Numbered from the stretch's first letter, positions 1 through 13,628 are shown. The stretch: 64,000 nt of DNA from Hyperoplus lanceolatus (GCA_026929865.2 CM049416.1:17755001-17819000), one strand, 5' to 3'. Numbers and translations: made by a program. The notes: generated by a model not told the origin, from the sequence alone.

Positions 1-1092
1 TGAATGGTTAATAAACACTGGAGGCTTCGGGCTTGACAACATAAAATAAATAACTCATCGGAAAAGCAGCAGTCAAAGCTAGTTTACCGAAAGGGTGAAG
101 GTACTACAGAAAGAAAGGGAGGCTTTTAACTAGATTGCACAACTGACAACTGCACGAACATTTAGCACAGCTTTGGTTTAAAGTATAGCAAAACTAAGTT
201 TAGAGATAAGCCAATGTGTTCATATGTAAAGCGTAGCAAATAAAGTTTCTTTTTTAACTGCTAGCCAAGTTATAGCCATGGTCGTGGGGATTCATTTGAC
301 CCTGGATGATAGTGTCAATTAATGACAACATTCAAACAAAGCTCCTAGCATAACTTTATCCAACACTATCACTGAATCATGGGCTTGAATATAATTCACA
401 GCAAAAAGATAAGAACTAGTGCAGAAATTATCCTGCACCCACTGACTAAGGATACATCCAGGCTGGTTAACTTAGGAGGGGAAAGTACTATTGAAAAGAT
501 ACTCTTTTAACTCTGCTGCTTAGTGAAGATTGCAATATTGAAACAGCATTCACATAAAACACTGTTTTGGTCCTTTCGTGCATAGTGGTAACTACAGTGT
601 ACAGCCATGTGAAAGCTGTTTTCTTGTGGGTTTTGATGGGATAGTTGCACATCAGCATAGTGGATTCTATATTGTTAATATTAAAATATTTGTAGATTGT
701 AGTATTCTACGTTTTCACATACTTTATCATTGTTTGTTGAGTACATATCACTATAGTAGAACAACTCTCCAACTTTCATGCATAAGAGGATACACATCTT
801 GACCAAGTTTGTTCTAATTCATGCAGGTGGACTCACTCCCCCTTTAAGAGGTTTTAAGATAAGCCCGATGTGATCATCTGTAGAAAGCTACTAATGCATC
901 GAGAAGTACGGGTGTGCTATAGGTATAGTAGGTAAACAACGGGATGAGAATGGCTTCCATTTGACAGGTGTTCAAATCCATGGCGAAGCTTGCGCCAAAC
1001 AAACCGATATATGTGTCCAACTATGCCGGTGAAAGCAGTGCCACACACACACCTACACGCACACAAACACAGGAGGAGGCTATAACACAAAC
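1..1092 (-). other. ppp1r12a: ppp1r12a intron 1 (partial)
   Basis: This is the 5' part of the first intron of ppp1r12a, reading leftward from the donor (GTTTGT on the minus strand, immediately left of 1093) and running off the window edge. No further ankyrin exon, RNA gene or recognisable repeat is visible. The sequence is AT-rich apart from a short CA-rich patch near 1040-1075. Confidence 0.8.
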
Positions 1093-1329
1093 CTGGTGGA
1101 GGGCGGTGAGACCGTCTACATTGGCGTAGTTTATGTCAGCGCCCCGGTCGAGCATACGGAGCACCTCCTCGGTATCACCGCTCGAGCAGGCGGCCAGAAA
1201 CACGGCGCCATCATCGAACTTCACCTTCGTCTTCTTCTTCTTGAGCACGGGAGGCTCCAGGTCCGTTTCCGAGCCTAGCCATCGCTTCAACTGCTCGTTC
1301 CTCTTCTGCTTGGCGTCCGCCATCTTCAT
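1093..1329 (-). CDS. ppp1r12a: ppp1r12a coding exon 1 (myosin phosphatase targeting subunit 1, MYPT1)
   Basis: The exon encodes the first 79 residues of MYPT1, the regulatory subunit that directs PP1 beta/delta catalytic subunit to myosin light chain and so promotes relaxation of actomyosin. The peptide starts MKMADAKQKRNEQLKRW and ends GADINYANVDGLTALHQ, very close to human PPP1R12A. The PP1-docking motif KVKF lies at residues 35-38. The first ankyrin repeat starts at about residue 39 (FDDGAVFLAACSSGDTEEV). The exon stops after the LHQ codons at a GT donor. The start is the first ATG, with MKM as in the human protein. MYPT2 (ppp1r12b) begins differently, which excludes that paralogue. The remaining exons lie left of the window, so the gene is partial only because of the window edge. 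Confidence 0.96.
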
Positions 1330-1560
1330 CCCCCTCCTGTCTCGGGCTTCTTATCTTTCTCCGAGAGAGGATATACTTTATAGTGCCACTATCCCCACAG
1401 CAGCGCACTGGGGCGTGGGAAGGGAGGGCTGGCGAGTGGCGAGAAGGGGGGGAGAACCGAGAGAGAGCAAGCGAAAGAGAGAGGGCGTCTGGATTGTTAT
1501 CCTAAATCTCGCGAGATTTGAGAGCTCAGGAGCTGCAGTATAACGTCATCATCAGCCGAT
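1330..1560 (-). promoter_or_regulatory. ppp1r12a: ppp1r12a 5' leader and CpG-rich promoter with a TCTCGCGAGA element
   Basis: The DNA upstream of the ppp1r12a ATG is CpG- and purine-rich, unlike the AT-rich flanks, and lacks an obvious TATA box. A perfect palindrome TCTCGCGAGA lies at 1507-1516, about 180 bp upstream of the ATG. This decamer is a known element of CpG-island promoters and is bound by BANP. The transcription start cannot be fixed from sequence, so the limits are approximate. Confidence 0.65.
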
Positions 1561-4500
1561 TATGGCTACTCTTGGAGGGGAGAGTAAGCAGGATAACAAA
1601 ATAGGCTACTAATATTAAAATTAAATGTAAAAATGTAATAACATACTTCGAAGATTGTGAGTTCATGGGAAATTACTAGATACAACCCCCCAATTTAATT
1701 GGTTATTTTATTTATGTGATCTTAAAGTTCAAATTAAGTATCTTAATCTTATTAACACAGGCAATACAACTCTCTAATTATACCAAGAACTAAATAGCAA
1801 AGTACAAAAACGAATACTTTTAATATTTTTTTATTTTATGTGTTGTTTTTTTACTTACTCTGAATGTAACACACACTAGCTTTCATTAAATATATTATCT
1901 GTTTCATATTTTATTTGAATGTGTATTATACTTTGCTTACCCTTGTTGAGCACATCTCTGCTCTATTTGTAAATGGATACTCTGTTCAATAAAGCTTAAA
2001 AGAAAAAAATTGTGAGCAGGGTAATCCCTTACAGACTGACTGTGAACATAAGACATGAGAGAATATTACATAACGTTCATCTAGCTCACAAGCATTTTTC
2101 AGAGAAAGAGGCATTGTTAGGTAGCCTACAGTAGCAAGATCTATACCAACTATTTGTTGCTCCATTTTATATTTTATAGACTCTTGTTTATTGTGAGAAT
2201 ACTGGGTTCACAGTAGAGGTCAAAGTTCACCATCAGTTTAACCACAATATTTATCACTTTATCAGCGAATATAACAAGGGTAATTTTTTATTGTAATAAT
2301 ATAGGGTATCAAACTATCCATCAATAAACATACAAATTCAAGGTCCATTTACTTGCTCAGTTGTCATGGAGATGTCTCAGTTGTTAGCAGGAGATGTTGG
2401 ACAAGGTGTTCATTTTTTGCTGTTTTAACGGTCAGTGATGAACATTTAAAATGATGCAAAGATATTTACAATCATGTTGTCTTTTGTGAGTTTATTCTCA
2501 ATCATGTTTCCGTCAACAAAATAATTTGATTACAAAAATCATGTATAGCAAATTGAAGGCACAATTGGTGACAATGTATTTTTTTAAGGAACTGGAAAAC
2601 TATACAGAAGGGGCGTAAAGAAAGGAAAATCATGTTGTCATCACTGAAGTGAAATGGTTTATGAGGTCATTCATATATTACCCAATACACACAAACACAT
2701 ATGCCCCTGTGGTTACCCTGTGGTGGCCTGGGCAGCTGCCACCCAATTAAATGGGACTCAATGGGCTTTATCCAGCGATGCCATATGCACTTGTACAACT
2801 GAGTTGTACCCTATATTCGTTCTGCACATTTTTTTTCCACAGGTGGACAATGAAAACCAAAACTGTACATTATATAAGATTTAGCTGATGCTTTTGTCCG
2901 AAGCAATGTATAATAAATGCATATGTCTATTGCCTTTATTTTTGCATGACACAGTTTTCAAATTCTCGTATTCATGTTTATAGAGTTAATAGAGTTGACG
3001 TGCATTTCCCTTATAATTAAGTCATTTTTTTAGATTATTGTGTTAGATTATGTTATTTTTACAAGGAACTGGTGTCCCTCCTGCATGACTCCTGTTTTTT
3101 TTAGTAGTTAGTGTATTTCCTTTTCTTTATTCTAATGACATCTGACCTACCTTTGTTATTTTTGTTTCAGGAAATGACATTTAGCTTAGCAACTTAAACA
3201 AACTTTCTTTTTAGAGGTATTTCCCCTTCTCCTCCACACATGAACGCACCAATTGAAATCACTATTCCAACTATGTCCTATGTAACGTGTTGAGTTTACA
3301 TCTTATAAAAACAAGTTGCTCACTGAGGGCAAATAAAAGCCTTCCTTACCCACAAAGTACCTGCAATGATTTGATTGGTAACACTTGAGGTGCTAGGGAA
3401 TGTCTAGTGGACTCAAGCTCCATGGTGGTCCGGCTCAACCTGGAGTAAAAACACTGTGGCCAGGCATAAAGTGTTTTTTTTTATTTTGGCACCACCCTAT
3501 GTTATTGTTGGCAGACACCCATGTGTACACGGCAGGGGGTGCGGTATTGCCTCCTCATGAGCAAGTTGTGGGTACGAAGCATGCAACCACTCTTTTTTAA
3601 ACTTTTTTTTTTTTTTAAATAGAGGTGTCATTAGAATTGATAATGATGTTATTCTTGGGTTTTAAAGACATTTTAAAACATGCTTCTGCTTGATACAAAA
3701 CCACCCACCTACTGAACTTGAAGTTGACATCCCTGAATAACTAGCTGCGTGAGCACAAATCCTGGTTGAAAAACATTTACACAACTGTGACCATGGATCC
3801 ATTGTAAAAAATTTTTTTTTCTAAATCACACTACCCCCATTTTTCTCATCTCAGTACCATATTCATCAAGTCACCAAAAACTGAATGTGGACAGATCTGA
3901 GATAATGTATTGTCTGCAAATTGACTAAATTAGACTTTGGGTTTGCGGCACAAGGGGACTTTATAGAGCCAGAACACACAGAGGTTAAGACGTAGAGAGA
4001 ACGGAGCTGCTCAGCTGATAGTGATCCCTTAATGTTACCCAAAATGTCATGGGAATTGACTGTGGTTCTACTGACTCATATGGGATAGTGGAACACCGAC
4101 GGCGTCAGTGTCAGGAAGTTGTTAGGCAGAGGCTTTAGTGTGCTGCTGATATCAGGAGGCTTGGAGGGAAAGTGATGTGTAAGCTGCTAGAGGGCCGACC
4201 TTATGGGAGAATGACAGCCATGTGGGCTACATCCAACCCCAGCTGAGCGGAATGAGAGTGTACTGTGTGTATGTCTTGTCTTTCCTGTATCTGTCTGCTA
4301 AACAAGTGCGCTTTTGGGCTGCAGATGTTGAATAAGCTGTTGTTTCAAGAGGTTATTTTGAACAAATAACTTTTATTTTTCATACTATTTAAATATTAGG
4401 CTCTATGTGAGCACACATGCCTTTAGATTTCAGTAAAGGTTTAGTCCTATCTTATATAATCAAATGAGACCATTCTAAAGCTAATTTCAAATGCCATGCA

Positions 4501-7500
4501 CAATTTCTGTCATTACTTCTAAAATATATCCAATCCAATTCCTTAAAATCAAAATGAAAACATATTTTAGTTCTACCAAAAAAACGCTTTTAATTGTCAG
4601 GTATTCTGTTTATATATCAGGATAAAAAATGCAAAGAAGTTGAAGGGATATGAATGTTCCCCACAGGTGCATTCTTAAACTTTGCGAAGCTCTCCGTGCA
4701 GTTTGCTTAAAATCTACGATGTCAACAATGTAGTTTTGCAAGAGTGGGGGCCTCCTGTTGCGCCAAAGGCATGGAAACTCTTAACATGTATGTCTGCAAA
4801 CTCGACTTAACACCATAACAAACATCTCGGATGTACAGTAATACATCCTGTTTATGCGTCCTGCCATACCCCCCACTGCAGCTGTATTTACCTCAGTGAT
4901 GTCATAAAGTTAACCGTGGCTTGTTTTAGTGAGGATACTACTAAGAAGACATTTAATTAGCTAACCTTTTGTTTTACATGAAAGTGTCTGTAACATGACT
5001 TTTGCAACATGGTTGGCTACACTACCTGCAGATACTTGCAATCAGTAGAAATAGTTGTGGTGGGAATGAATGCATGGCCAGAGGATGCATCAGGATTTGT
5101 TATGCTGTTCGGCAGGAAATACATTATTATACAACACAAAGGAAAATCATTTGTCGGCCTCACCTCTGACAGGCCGTCGCCGTGACTACAGTATGTGTCA
5201 TGAGACTGAGAGAAGAAAAAAAAAGCTCCTGTCTTTCATTACCCCTCACTTTGATCTCTCCACTGACTGTTTGCTGTTGTTCCTGTTTCCTCGAGAGGAT
5301 AAAAGAGTGATTCAAGTGTATTAATACCACAAAATTGCCCTGGCGCACTCTCACTGTTTGTATTCAGTGGCTGAGACGTGCCAGAACGAGCTGATTAAAA
5401 CCCATTGAGAGCCCAAAAAGTCTTGTTTCGATGTGGGCGTGACCTCGGCCGTGTGACATCACCGTCCGGGCCCTCAGCACCTGTGACTGATCCCCAAGAT
5501 GAAGCTTGTGTTTACGGCTCTAATTGAGTGCTTTCCGAAGGGACTTGTTCTCTGGTGTCGTTTGTGAAAGCAGATGAGGCGACCAAGTCAAGTGTTCAGG
5601 AAATACAACTGGAAACAAGGAAGAGATCAGTGGTTTGATTGTGTGTGTGCTTCTAAGGATGAATGACATTTTGATTGGGCTATTCAAAGAGAATTGTAGG
5701 AAATAAAGTTAGACTATATAAAACTGTATGTTTATATAGCGGCATATACACGTATACAATTATTGGCCCTCCACATATTTCAGTCAAAATGATCCACCTC
5801 TGTTACATAATATTGGAGGTTCCTATCACACCTCAGTCTGTATAGTCAAACATTTTCTCTTTCAGTTTTTCATTACTGAATTTTGGAATGTTTTATACCA
5901 TAGCAATAGCTAGACATTTTGGGGTACAATGGCGCCTACTTACAATGGAAAAGTCCGGTTTTGAAAATTCAATGGTAAACATGTGGGAACCCTGTAACAA
6001 AGATTGCATATCAGAACAGTTATCAATGGTGTCAGTCTAGACTGTATTGATATCTCCCTTCCAAAAACCAAAACTTTTTCACCAGACTATGGGAAACTCC
6101 ATTGGCATACAGTAACTGTATCCAGTCAGTCATATCCACCAGCATGTCAGGGCAGGATACCCAGACAAGCAGCACTCACAGAGGGGGTGACTGCTGAGGT
6201 GCGGACAACTCGGCCCCATCTGAGACAAGACAGACTCCCTGCTCCCATGCTCCCCGTGTCACCCAAAGCCTGTTGTTGGCGCCTGTGACACTCACACACT
6301 CATCTCCAACCCCCAATTTACGGGTCCAGACAGCAACTAGCTATCAAGTAAGATATAAATAGTCACGCTTTGATGTTATCAGAGGGATGTCTAAAAAAGT
6401 GATGTTGAGAAAAGCTCTGATAGTGCCGGCTCGGCCCCTTTAGACACTAGTGGATTACAGAGCTTGTCCTGGCCTGTGGTAGAACGAGAGGGTTAGTGGT
6501 TCGAGAGACAGTGGAAATCCAGGTTGAATATAAAAATATTCTTCCTGGAAGAGTTCATCCGAGAATTCAGAGACAATTGTATGCAGTACTACACTAATGA
6601 ACAGGGCCTCAATTTGTCTGTGTGTTGTTGGTGCTTATGTGTACAACTTCCTCCTGTCCACCTACTGTAAACTCATTCAATGTCACCCGGGGCTTCAAAG
6701 ACTCTGTCCATGGCCGATCCAGGCAGGGAAATGAAGGACAGAGACAGACAGACGGAGGGAGAGGAGAGAGAGGAGAGGAGAGGAGAGGAGAGGAGAGGCA
6801 GGTGGGGTAAAGAAGGGGGTTGGATGGTTACAGACAATAATAGCAATTTGATATGGCCAATGGTCAAAGCTGCTGTGGCCTTCTCCTCAGCTGTGAATGC
6901 TACTTGACATGCTTGTGTCTGGAGTTCCTCGTTGTGTGTGTTTATGCACCGTTAATCCCCCTTTACTCACTGGAACAAAATAGATTCAAGCATTGCACTA
7001 ACTCCGTGCAATGACTGTTTATTGCCCAATTAATACACAATTTTCAAATTTGGATCAGGGCTGAAATGCAACCTCTCCATGCCATCTCAGAGAATTTGTG
7101 ACATTTGACAGATACAACGCTCGCTGCACATGTGATCGGGATAGCTATGGAGGAAAAAATACCAGGTTGGCAAAATAATCTGTCGCACCTGGCAATCTGT
7201 AAACATGAGGAGACAATCTTTTTTAGCAAGAGCAGCGTGCATCCAAAACTGGGGTGCAGGGCCATGGCACTGGCAGGGAAAGATAGTGAAGGGGTTGGGG
7301 AGTTCATGAGGTGATCCACTCCCAGACAACAGCTGAGCCGTGACCCCCGGACAGAAATAGGGCAGGCGCTTTCACTTAGCAAAGGGCTGTGTAGTTGGAG
7401 CATCACTATATGCTGCTCTTTTCAATACCCGGGCCAATATGCTAGCTCGATAACAATGGATGTTTGATTGATTAGATTAAAATGTATGGTGGTATGTGCA

Positions 7501-8379
7501 AATGCAAAGTGGGCATATAGCGCATGATACGCATTAATTTGATTCTAGGGACGTGTGTTTCTTTAAGGCCAAATGAGTAGTGTGACAGCCTAATAAGACT
7601 AGGCTATTTGAGTGACCTTGTTTCCTGGAGAAATGAGGCTAATAATAGGCCAAAATCTGGAGCTGAGTTGAAGCCTGTAATGGGTTGGAGCTAAAAAGCT
7701 ATGATGAATCAATCCGGCTATGCAAGCAAGCCACGGAGAGAAAAAAAGAGACCATTAATTTGTGCTGTCAAAAATAAATATCATGTTCCTGACAGATGAA
7801 GATGAGCATGTCCTATGCCTTCATACAGATAACCAAGATTACGGCGAATACTGTATGTGATTATAAGATTATAAATCACCAGGAATTTCTGTAAAGGATA
7901 GGTTCACATTTATTTCAAAGTCTTAAAAGAGTCCTCACATGGCCATATGTTCATGGGAGTTATTGCTCAATGTCTGTACCCATCGTGAAGACATCCGCTC
8001 CTAAATTGACTCCAGAGAGGCATGATACAAAGCAGCATTAACATTTATTTTGATTTTTGTTATTTTTTTGTCCACTTGACGAATATTAATTCAATATTCA
8101 CTCTCCTGCCAGCTCTGGTCTCGTCTCCACTAACTCCGAGGGAAATATCTTTTGTTTTTTTAGGTGATAAATGCTCCAATGTTCACCAGCTAGTCAAACA
8201 TGTGTTAACTGATTTCCCTGCCTCACAAACTAAAACAAAATAGTATTGTGTCAAAAATATATAAATATAAGTAACATGAATATTTTAAATCTAACGCATT
8301 TTGTAAAAAATAATGTTTTCCATACATCTATAGTCACGAGTTGGTTGAGAGATCCAATTGGTCATAATAGGAGACCGAT
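1561..8379. other. Intergenic, AT-rich, no gene recognised
   Basis: No open frame in this stretch resembles a known protein and the longest frames are short and low in complexity. A GAGAG-rich simple repeat lies at about 6755-6800. The patches at 5360-5640, 6100-6300 and 7050-7400 are higher in GC and unique-looking, but no function can be assigned. Confidence 0.6.
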
Positions 8380-8383
8380 TTAA

Positions 8384-8660
8384 AGGTGCTATGAGGAACT
8401 TTTAAATATTTCTGAAACAAGTACAAGTACTACAATGCAGTATCCGAGGTACCATGAAAACTATTTCCCTGAAAAACTTAAAAAGGATCCCCTCCCCATA
8501 CTTCTACTGGCATTATTGATCTCTTAGATAATTTTAAAGCCTGGGTTCTCCTAAATTAGAGTTCTTGATTTAGCTATTGAAACCCTCTGCCCTCATTATT
8601 TCCACTCACCTTGATGGAGAAGGAGCATGAGTCGGAAAAACAGAGCCCGCGTTCAGTCCT
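8384..8660. repeat. Possible TTAA-flanked miniature element
   Basis: The left edge reads TTAA followed by AGGTGCTATGAGGAAC, resembling the ends of the TTAA elements elsewhere in the window. A TTAA follows AGTCCT near 8657-8664, but the right end matches the left only in its first three bases. The boundaries and the call are tentative. Confidence 0.3.
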
Positions 8661-10082
8661 TTAAGGCCTTGCCCCTATCGGGTTTTAAATACCGCTTACA
8701 CATTGTGAACTGAACTCAACCCCGTATAGTGTGGACGATCAGTGGGGTTGCGAACCCAGTGGGTGCATTCTCCGAGGTCAAAGGGTCACGGAGCATCTCA
8801 TTTGTCATGGGCAGAACTTCAAGGCCCTAAAACTTCACATGTGTACAGGTTCGTGTTTCAATTAACAGGTGTCGTATATCTTGTTTCCCTAACTTTGCTC
8901 ATCTCCCACGACCTCTGTAATCCTAAAAATCTACTACGAGTTACAATAGATACAGTGTTTCCCATGCCGAACGCATCCATCATATTTAGTTTGCTTCAGC
9001 CAGGGGTTAATGCTTTGATCCAGGGATGTCTACTAACACTTGAATACAGTTCAGAAAGGCACTCGGAGACCTATAAAAGCCTATACGGTCGTCTATAAAT
9101 CAACAAAATCAAGTCAAGATTTGTGTCCAGCATTCAAAATCAAGCTTTTAACCGACCCAAAAATGCAGCAATGATGTTCAGATAAGTCCCATCCCCACAC
9201 TTCACAAAGGAAGCCCTCAAGCAGAAGCTTAAAAATAGATAAGTGTTACTTGTGCTACTCTCCCGCTTGCAGTGAAGCCACCCACATATGCTTATTACCC
9301 TTTATGTAGCCAGCTGATGGTATTATCAGCACTGCAGCACACTGTATGAGCAAGAATAAACCTTGCCTTTGTGGGGAGAAACAAATATGTGACAAATGTA
9401 CTGCTTTGAATCACATAATTGTGACTGTCAGTCACTGCTCAGAAAAGGCAGAACACAGGGTTTTGAGCAGAGGTGTTTGTTCGATATGTTCTGCATGATG
9501 ACCTCTGTAAAATCAAATTGATGTGTCCTTTTACAAGCTGACAGCCCAACCACTATGTTTTCGGTTGGTGTGAAATTGTTAATTCTACTAAATCTTTAGA
9601 CGTAATCTCAAGTACACATTTTTTAAATCTACCTTCATTCCCTGATATCTTCTTATTTTACCAGTGACGATGCAAATGCATATCCATTTTGTGAGTGTGT
9701 TTTTTTTTCTTTTGCAGAGGTGGGAGCCTGATTTGTGAGCTGCTATCCTCTGTGTAGTTTAAATATAGACTGTACCATAAATTGGGTCAAGGCAGTTTTA
9801 GTGGCAATATTCACAACCCTCATCTCCCATGTCCAGACAGCGCAGACAAAGGAATGCAAATGAAGTACTTACTGAACGCTTGCGGATGAGGTAGTCTGCC
9901 TGTCCTGAACAACGTGACACACCAAGCGTATATAGCCTAAAAGTGTTAGCGGAAACTGCCAATTGCGGGTGACCTATAGCGCTTTGATTCAAGCGGCGTT
10001 ATCTGCTCGACATGGGGCCTCACAGCAAGGTGTGTTGAGAAGGCGACGACTGACTCTGTTCACAACATATGACTCCCTCAAC
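8661..10082. other. Intergenic, nothing recognised
   Basis: Mixed-complexity sequence without splice-supported coding potential or identified repeats. Confidence 0.5.
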
Positions 10083-10086
10083 TTAA

Positions 10087-10477
10087 AATAATAGTTCAAC
10101 ATTTTTATTTTCGTTTTTTGCCTCAGTCTCCCGCTCAAGAAAAGGCGACAGGAAACGCTCCTGTAACTGTGCGTGCATTTTTGATGAAGTTCCTGGTTTC
10201 TTTCCAGTATGAATAGGCTATTTGGTTCTAAAATATCATAAAGTGTAAAAATATAGAGCGGAACATAACGTGGTAAATAAAAAGGTCCCAACAAGCACAC
10301 AAGATTTAGTGATCCTGTAAAGTTTATCTTTTGAATTGCTCCCCTTTTGACAATCAGTGTTTGAGCTAAGCTAACCAGGATGCAAAAATGCACGTACAGT
10401 TACAGGAGCGGTTTCTGTAGCCTTTTCTTGAGTTGGAGAGTGAGGCAAAAAATAATCTAAAATGTTAAACTATTCCT
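10087..10477. mobile_element. TTAA-flanked MITE, family F, with long terminal inverted repeats
   Basis: The element is 391 bp long, with TTAA at 10083-10086 and 10478-10481. Its two ends are inverted copies for about 90 bp: the left arm runs from AATAATAGTTCAACATTTTT through the CTCAAGAAAAGGC and AAACGCTCCTGTAACTG blocks, and the right arm carries their complements before ending ACTATTCCT. It has no coding capacity. The end sequence (AGGAATAGTTCAACA type) is a very common percomorph repeat as I recall. The TTAA duplication suggests mobilisation by a piggyBac-type transposase. Confidence 0.8.
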
Positions 10478-10481
10478 TTAA

Positions 10482-12402
10482 AGGGTGATTTGCCCTTTCT
10501 CGTATCTTAGCAGCCAAACGCAGACAGAGCAGAGCAGTATTCTCCTGCCACGATCAGCATACACCAGTGCAATCCTATTTTGTCTCCAATGTACTGGAAA
10601 TATAAGAGTTCAAGGCTTTTAGTGCCTCAAGGGTAGACTGATTTTCCAAGCCTCATGTCCTAACTGCTAATATGACCGTTCTCTCAACTGTATGCATACC
10701 CTAAACTCGAAATGTGCCTTTTCGCCTTTCTGCAGAGGGGTAGAATGCACCAGATTCGCACCAAACTCATCTCCCAATAGGGTAAAGTTGCTATTTAGCC
10801 AGAACATATATCATATTGACTGGATACAGGGGGCTCAACTAGCCTGGCTCCCTTACCAAAGGTAGGCTATCAAAACACTTACTAAGCATTAGAGGTGCTC
10901 TAATGCTTACCAATTAACATGTTAGCCTAAATCTTGTTTGTTGAATCCATAACATATAACCGATTACTAGCTAGTAGCTTCAGCTATATAAAAGCAAATC
11001 GGCTACTGGCTCCTGCTCCATATTTACCATTCAGATTCAGAGTGGCATGGATCATCTCCTTTAACTCTTGGCATGAAAGCAACTAGGCTTGATTCCCACG
11101 TTAACTGATTTTTATGAAGAAGAATGTGAACGTGTTCCATTTCGAGAATACTAGACAAAACTTAGATGTTGGTCAAGACAAAAAGTTCCTTATACTGAAG
11201 CGGCCCCTGGAAATATCAAGTTTGACAGATGAATAAACACAAACAAACATTGCACATAAAGCAGCCAGGAAGTGTAACCTTAGATAAACAATAAGATCTA
11301 TTTTCGAACGCCTACGTGACATCATTATAACAACTCTCCAGTGGCGGGCTTGGGTCTGGCACTAAAAATAGCGAAGATGTCAAAGCCCTGGTACATATAT
11401 GTCCATGAAGTGTGCAGAGGAGAACATTCCCCAGATTACAGCAGATGGCTCGGAGATTGAAGCCGTGTGAGGAAAAGGTTGAAGAAGTTGCCCACTCACG
11501 CTGTGTGCTGGAGGGTTCACCTGTGGAAAGAAAACGCCAACTCAAAAACTGATGGTGTGTGGGGTTAAAGGGGGCATAAGGGATCTGCTTTGGCCCTTCC
11601 ACGCATTTCGAACATGAAGTGGTTCTTGACCCCCATCGCTGTGAGGGTTGTGATGGAAAAAATTAGTCGAGCTTGCCGAAATAGAGTGGCCAACAGCTGT
11701 GTGCGAAGACATTTAGCTATTTAACATGTTCTGATTGGTCAGAGCTTCCAGGATGTAACGGATGCAGCCGATGTCTGCGGAAAAGTAGTGTCTAAATAAA
11801 TAAAAAGTTTCACTCTTGGCCAAAACACAACCTGCAAGAAGACTATACTTCTGCATCTTTCGTCGCTATCGTGATATTGCATTTCCTCCTCATTTCTGCT
11901 TTTGCCGCAGTTCCGCAATTGTTTGTAACACTGTAGGATACAACGAAGTACTGAGTTGAAGTAGTAGTGACTACAACAAGGCAATATAATTCCCAATCTG
12001 GGAAATCCTATCCTTCGTAACAAGGCTTTCCAGGCATCATAATGGATGGGAAGCCTTATTTTCAGACCCAATGAAGTCATCAGTGTCGTGTGTTTCTCTG
12101 ATGTGCATGGTGGGTTTGGGCCAAAGCTGCAGGGCTTCTCCACCACTGCTGTAGGAGAGAGGGAAGAAAAAATCATATGGGGGGTTGGAATAAGGAAAGA
12201 GTCCACGACATCATCTCTCCAGGCCTTTTAAGGAGCTCTCTAGTGGAGGGCTGCTGAGAGCGCTGGCCCACTTCCCCATCACAGCTTCCCAGCCCTGTCT
12301 CCTCAGAGTGACTGAGCACAAAGGAAACCCAATATGTATATAATACACTTTCTTTTTAAAGAAAAGAAAAACAGAACAGAAATAATCAACTTTTCTTTAG
12401 TT
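10482..12402. other. Intergenic, no gene recognised
   Basis: No gene or clear repeat seen. The part from about 11300 to 12300 is unique-looking and moderately GC-rich, and could hold conserved non-coding sequence, but this is inference only. Confidence 0.45.
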
Positions 12403-12697
12403 GGGGCGGCAGTGGTCGGTGGCTTAGCAGGTAGGGTGGTTGGTTGTCATATGGATTGCAGGGTTGGTGGTTCGATTGCCCCGCCTCCTGCCACGAGTCG
12501 AGGTGTCCCCTGGGCAAGACACTAAACCCTGAAAAGCTTCCGATGGTTAGCTGGCATGTGGCAGCTGCTGCTATCGGTGTATGAGTCTGTGTGTGTGTGT
12601 TTGTGTGTATGAACGGGTGAATCAGACAAGACAATGTTAGCACTTTAAGTCTGAAAATAAATCTTTGAAAAGTGCAATACAAGTGGATGCATTTAAA
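12403..12697 (+). mobile_element. tRNA-derived SINE
   Basis: The head looks like a tRNA-type polymerase III promoter: A box TGGCTTAGCAGG at 12420-12431 and B box GGTTCGATT at 12469-12477, spaced as in tRNA genes. The body carries the blocks GGGCAAGACACTAAACCC, GATGGTTAGCTGGCA and TGAACGGGTGAAT, which I recognise from a widespread teleost SINE, and the tail ends near GATGCATTTAAAG. A short (GT)n tract is internal. It is diverged from the active form and is not a functional tRNA gene. Flanking target-site duplications are not clear. Confidence 0.8.
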
Positions 12698-13338
12698 GCA
12701 ATGAAGACAAACGAAAAGAAACACACAAGGCGGCCGGCGGCGTGACGCAAAAGTTCATCCGTTGTGTGCACTTATGAGAGGAACATGGCCGCAAGTTGTA
12801 ACACCTACTTATCAAGTTGTGAAGGTCACACTTCATCATCGTTTGGACATTTTGAATGCGTTCGCAGGCACAAGCAAAGACAGGGAGAGAAATTAAGGGG
12901 GACGCTTAGATGCTGACTGCAATCATATTCATCATTGTATTCCCAGATGTTGTCGCGGGGGCCGCGGCCCGGCAGGAGCTCAGTGTTCCGTGGCCAATCA
13001 GATATAGAAACACTTGGGGAGAGAGAGAGAGAGAGAGGAGGGGAAAGAAAATAATAGAAGATATGAAAGAGTAGAATAAAGAGGGCTTTGCTGTAGTGGA
13101 GGGTGACCCCACTCTGGCTTTATCAGTGCCGATGTCAGCCAGACCCCACGTGGCCCCACCACTCTCGGCTCAGCGCCATGCACCGCTTCATGAGTGAACC
13201 CCGGGCCAGAGAGACCCACGCACTCTCACACAGAACGGGTGAGTTGGAATTAAGTAGGGGGAGACGGAACAAGAGAAGAAGGCTCGGGCGATGAAGCAGA
13301 CTGTGTGGGCGAGCTGAGTGTATGCGTGTGTTTGTGTT
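12698..13338. other. Intergenic, with a (GA)n run
   Basis: No gene is seen. A (GA)n run lies at about 13020-13037. A GC-rich patch around 12950-12980 contains GGGGCCGCGGCCC. Confidence 0.5.
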
Positions 13339-13362
13339 GTGTGTGTGTGTGTGTGTGTGTGT
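13339..13362. repeat. (GT)n microsatellite
   Basis: Twelve GT units that abut the left edge of the repeat at 13363-13628. Confidence 0.95.
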
Positions 13363-13622
13363 ACTTGTACAGGCATCTTTGTGTGGACCATGGCTTTTGA
13401 CCATCGGAGTGAGGACATTTTTGGAAAGTGAGAACATTTTGTCTGGTCCTCATTTCTACAAAGGCCTGTTTGAGGGTTAAGACTTAAGGGTTAATGTTTT
13501 AAGGTTCAGGTTGGGGCTAGGCATTTAGTTCTGATGATTAAGGTTAGGCCGGGTAAGGGGCTAGGAAATGCATTATGTTATTGCTCCTCATGGTCCTCAA
13601 AAAGCGAGAAGTACAAGAATAT

Positions 13623-13628
<6 letters not shown>
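13363..13628 (+). repeat. Dispersed GTGAGGAC-type fish repeat, copy 1
   Basis: This repeat contains the blocks GTGAGGACATTTTTGG, TGTTTGAGGGTTAAG and GGTAAGGGGCTAGGAAATG and ends AGAAGTACAAGAAT. It is bracketed on both sides by (GT)n. A shorter inverted copy lies at 25393-25541. It is a familiar non-coding teleost repeat; its class is not resolved. Confidence 0.75.

Noticed and set aside
12420-12477. A tRNA gene
   Set aside because: A and B boxes are present, but the sequence does not fold as a tRNA and continues into a known type of SINE body.
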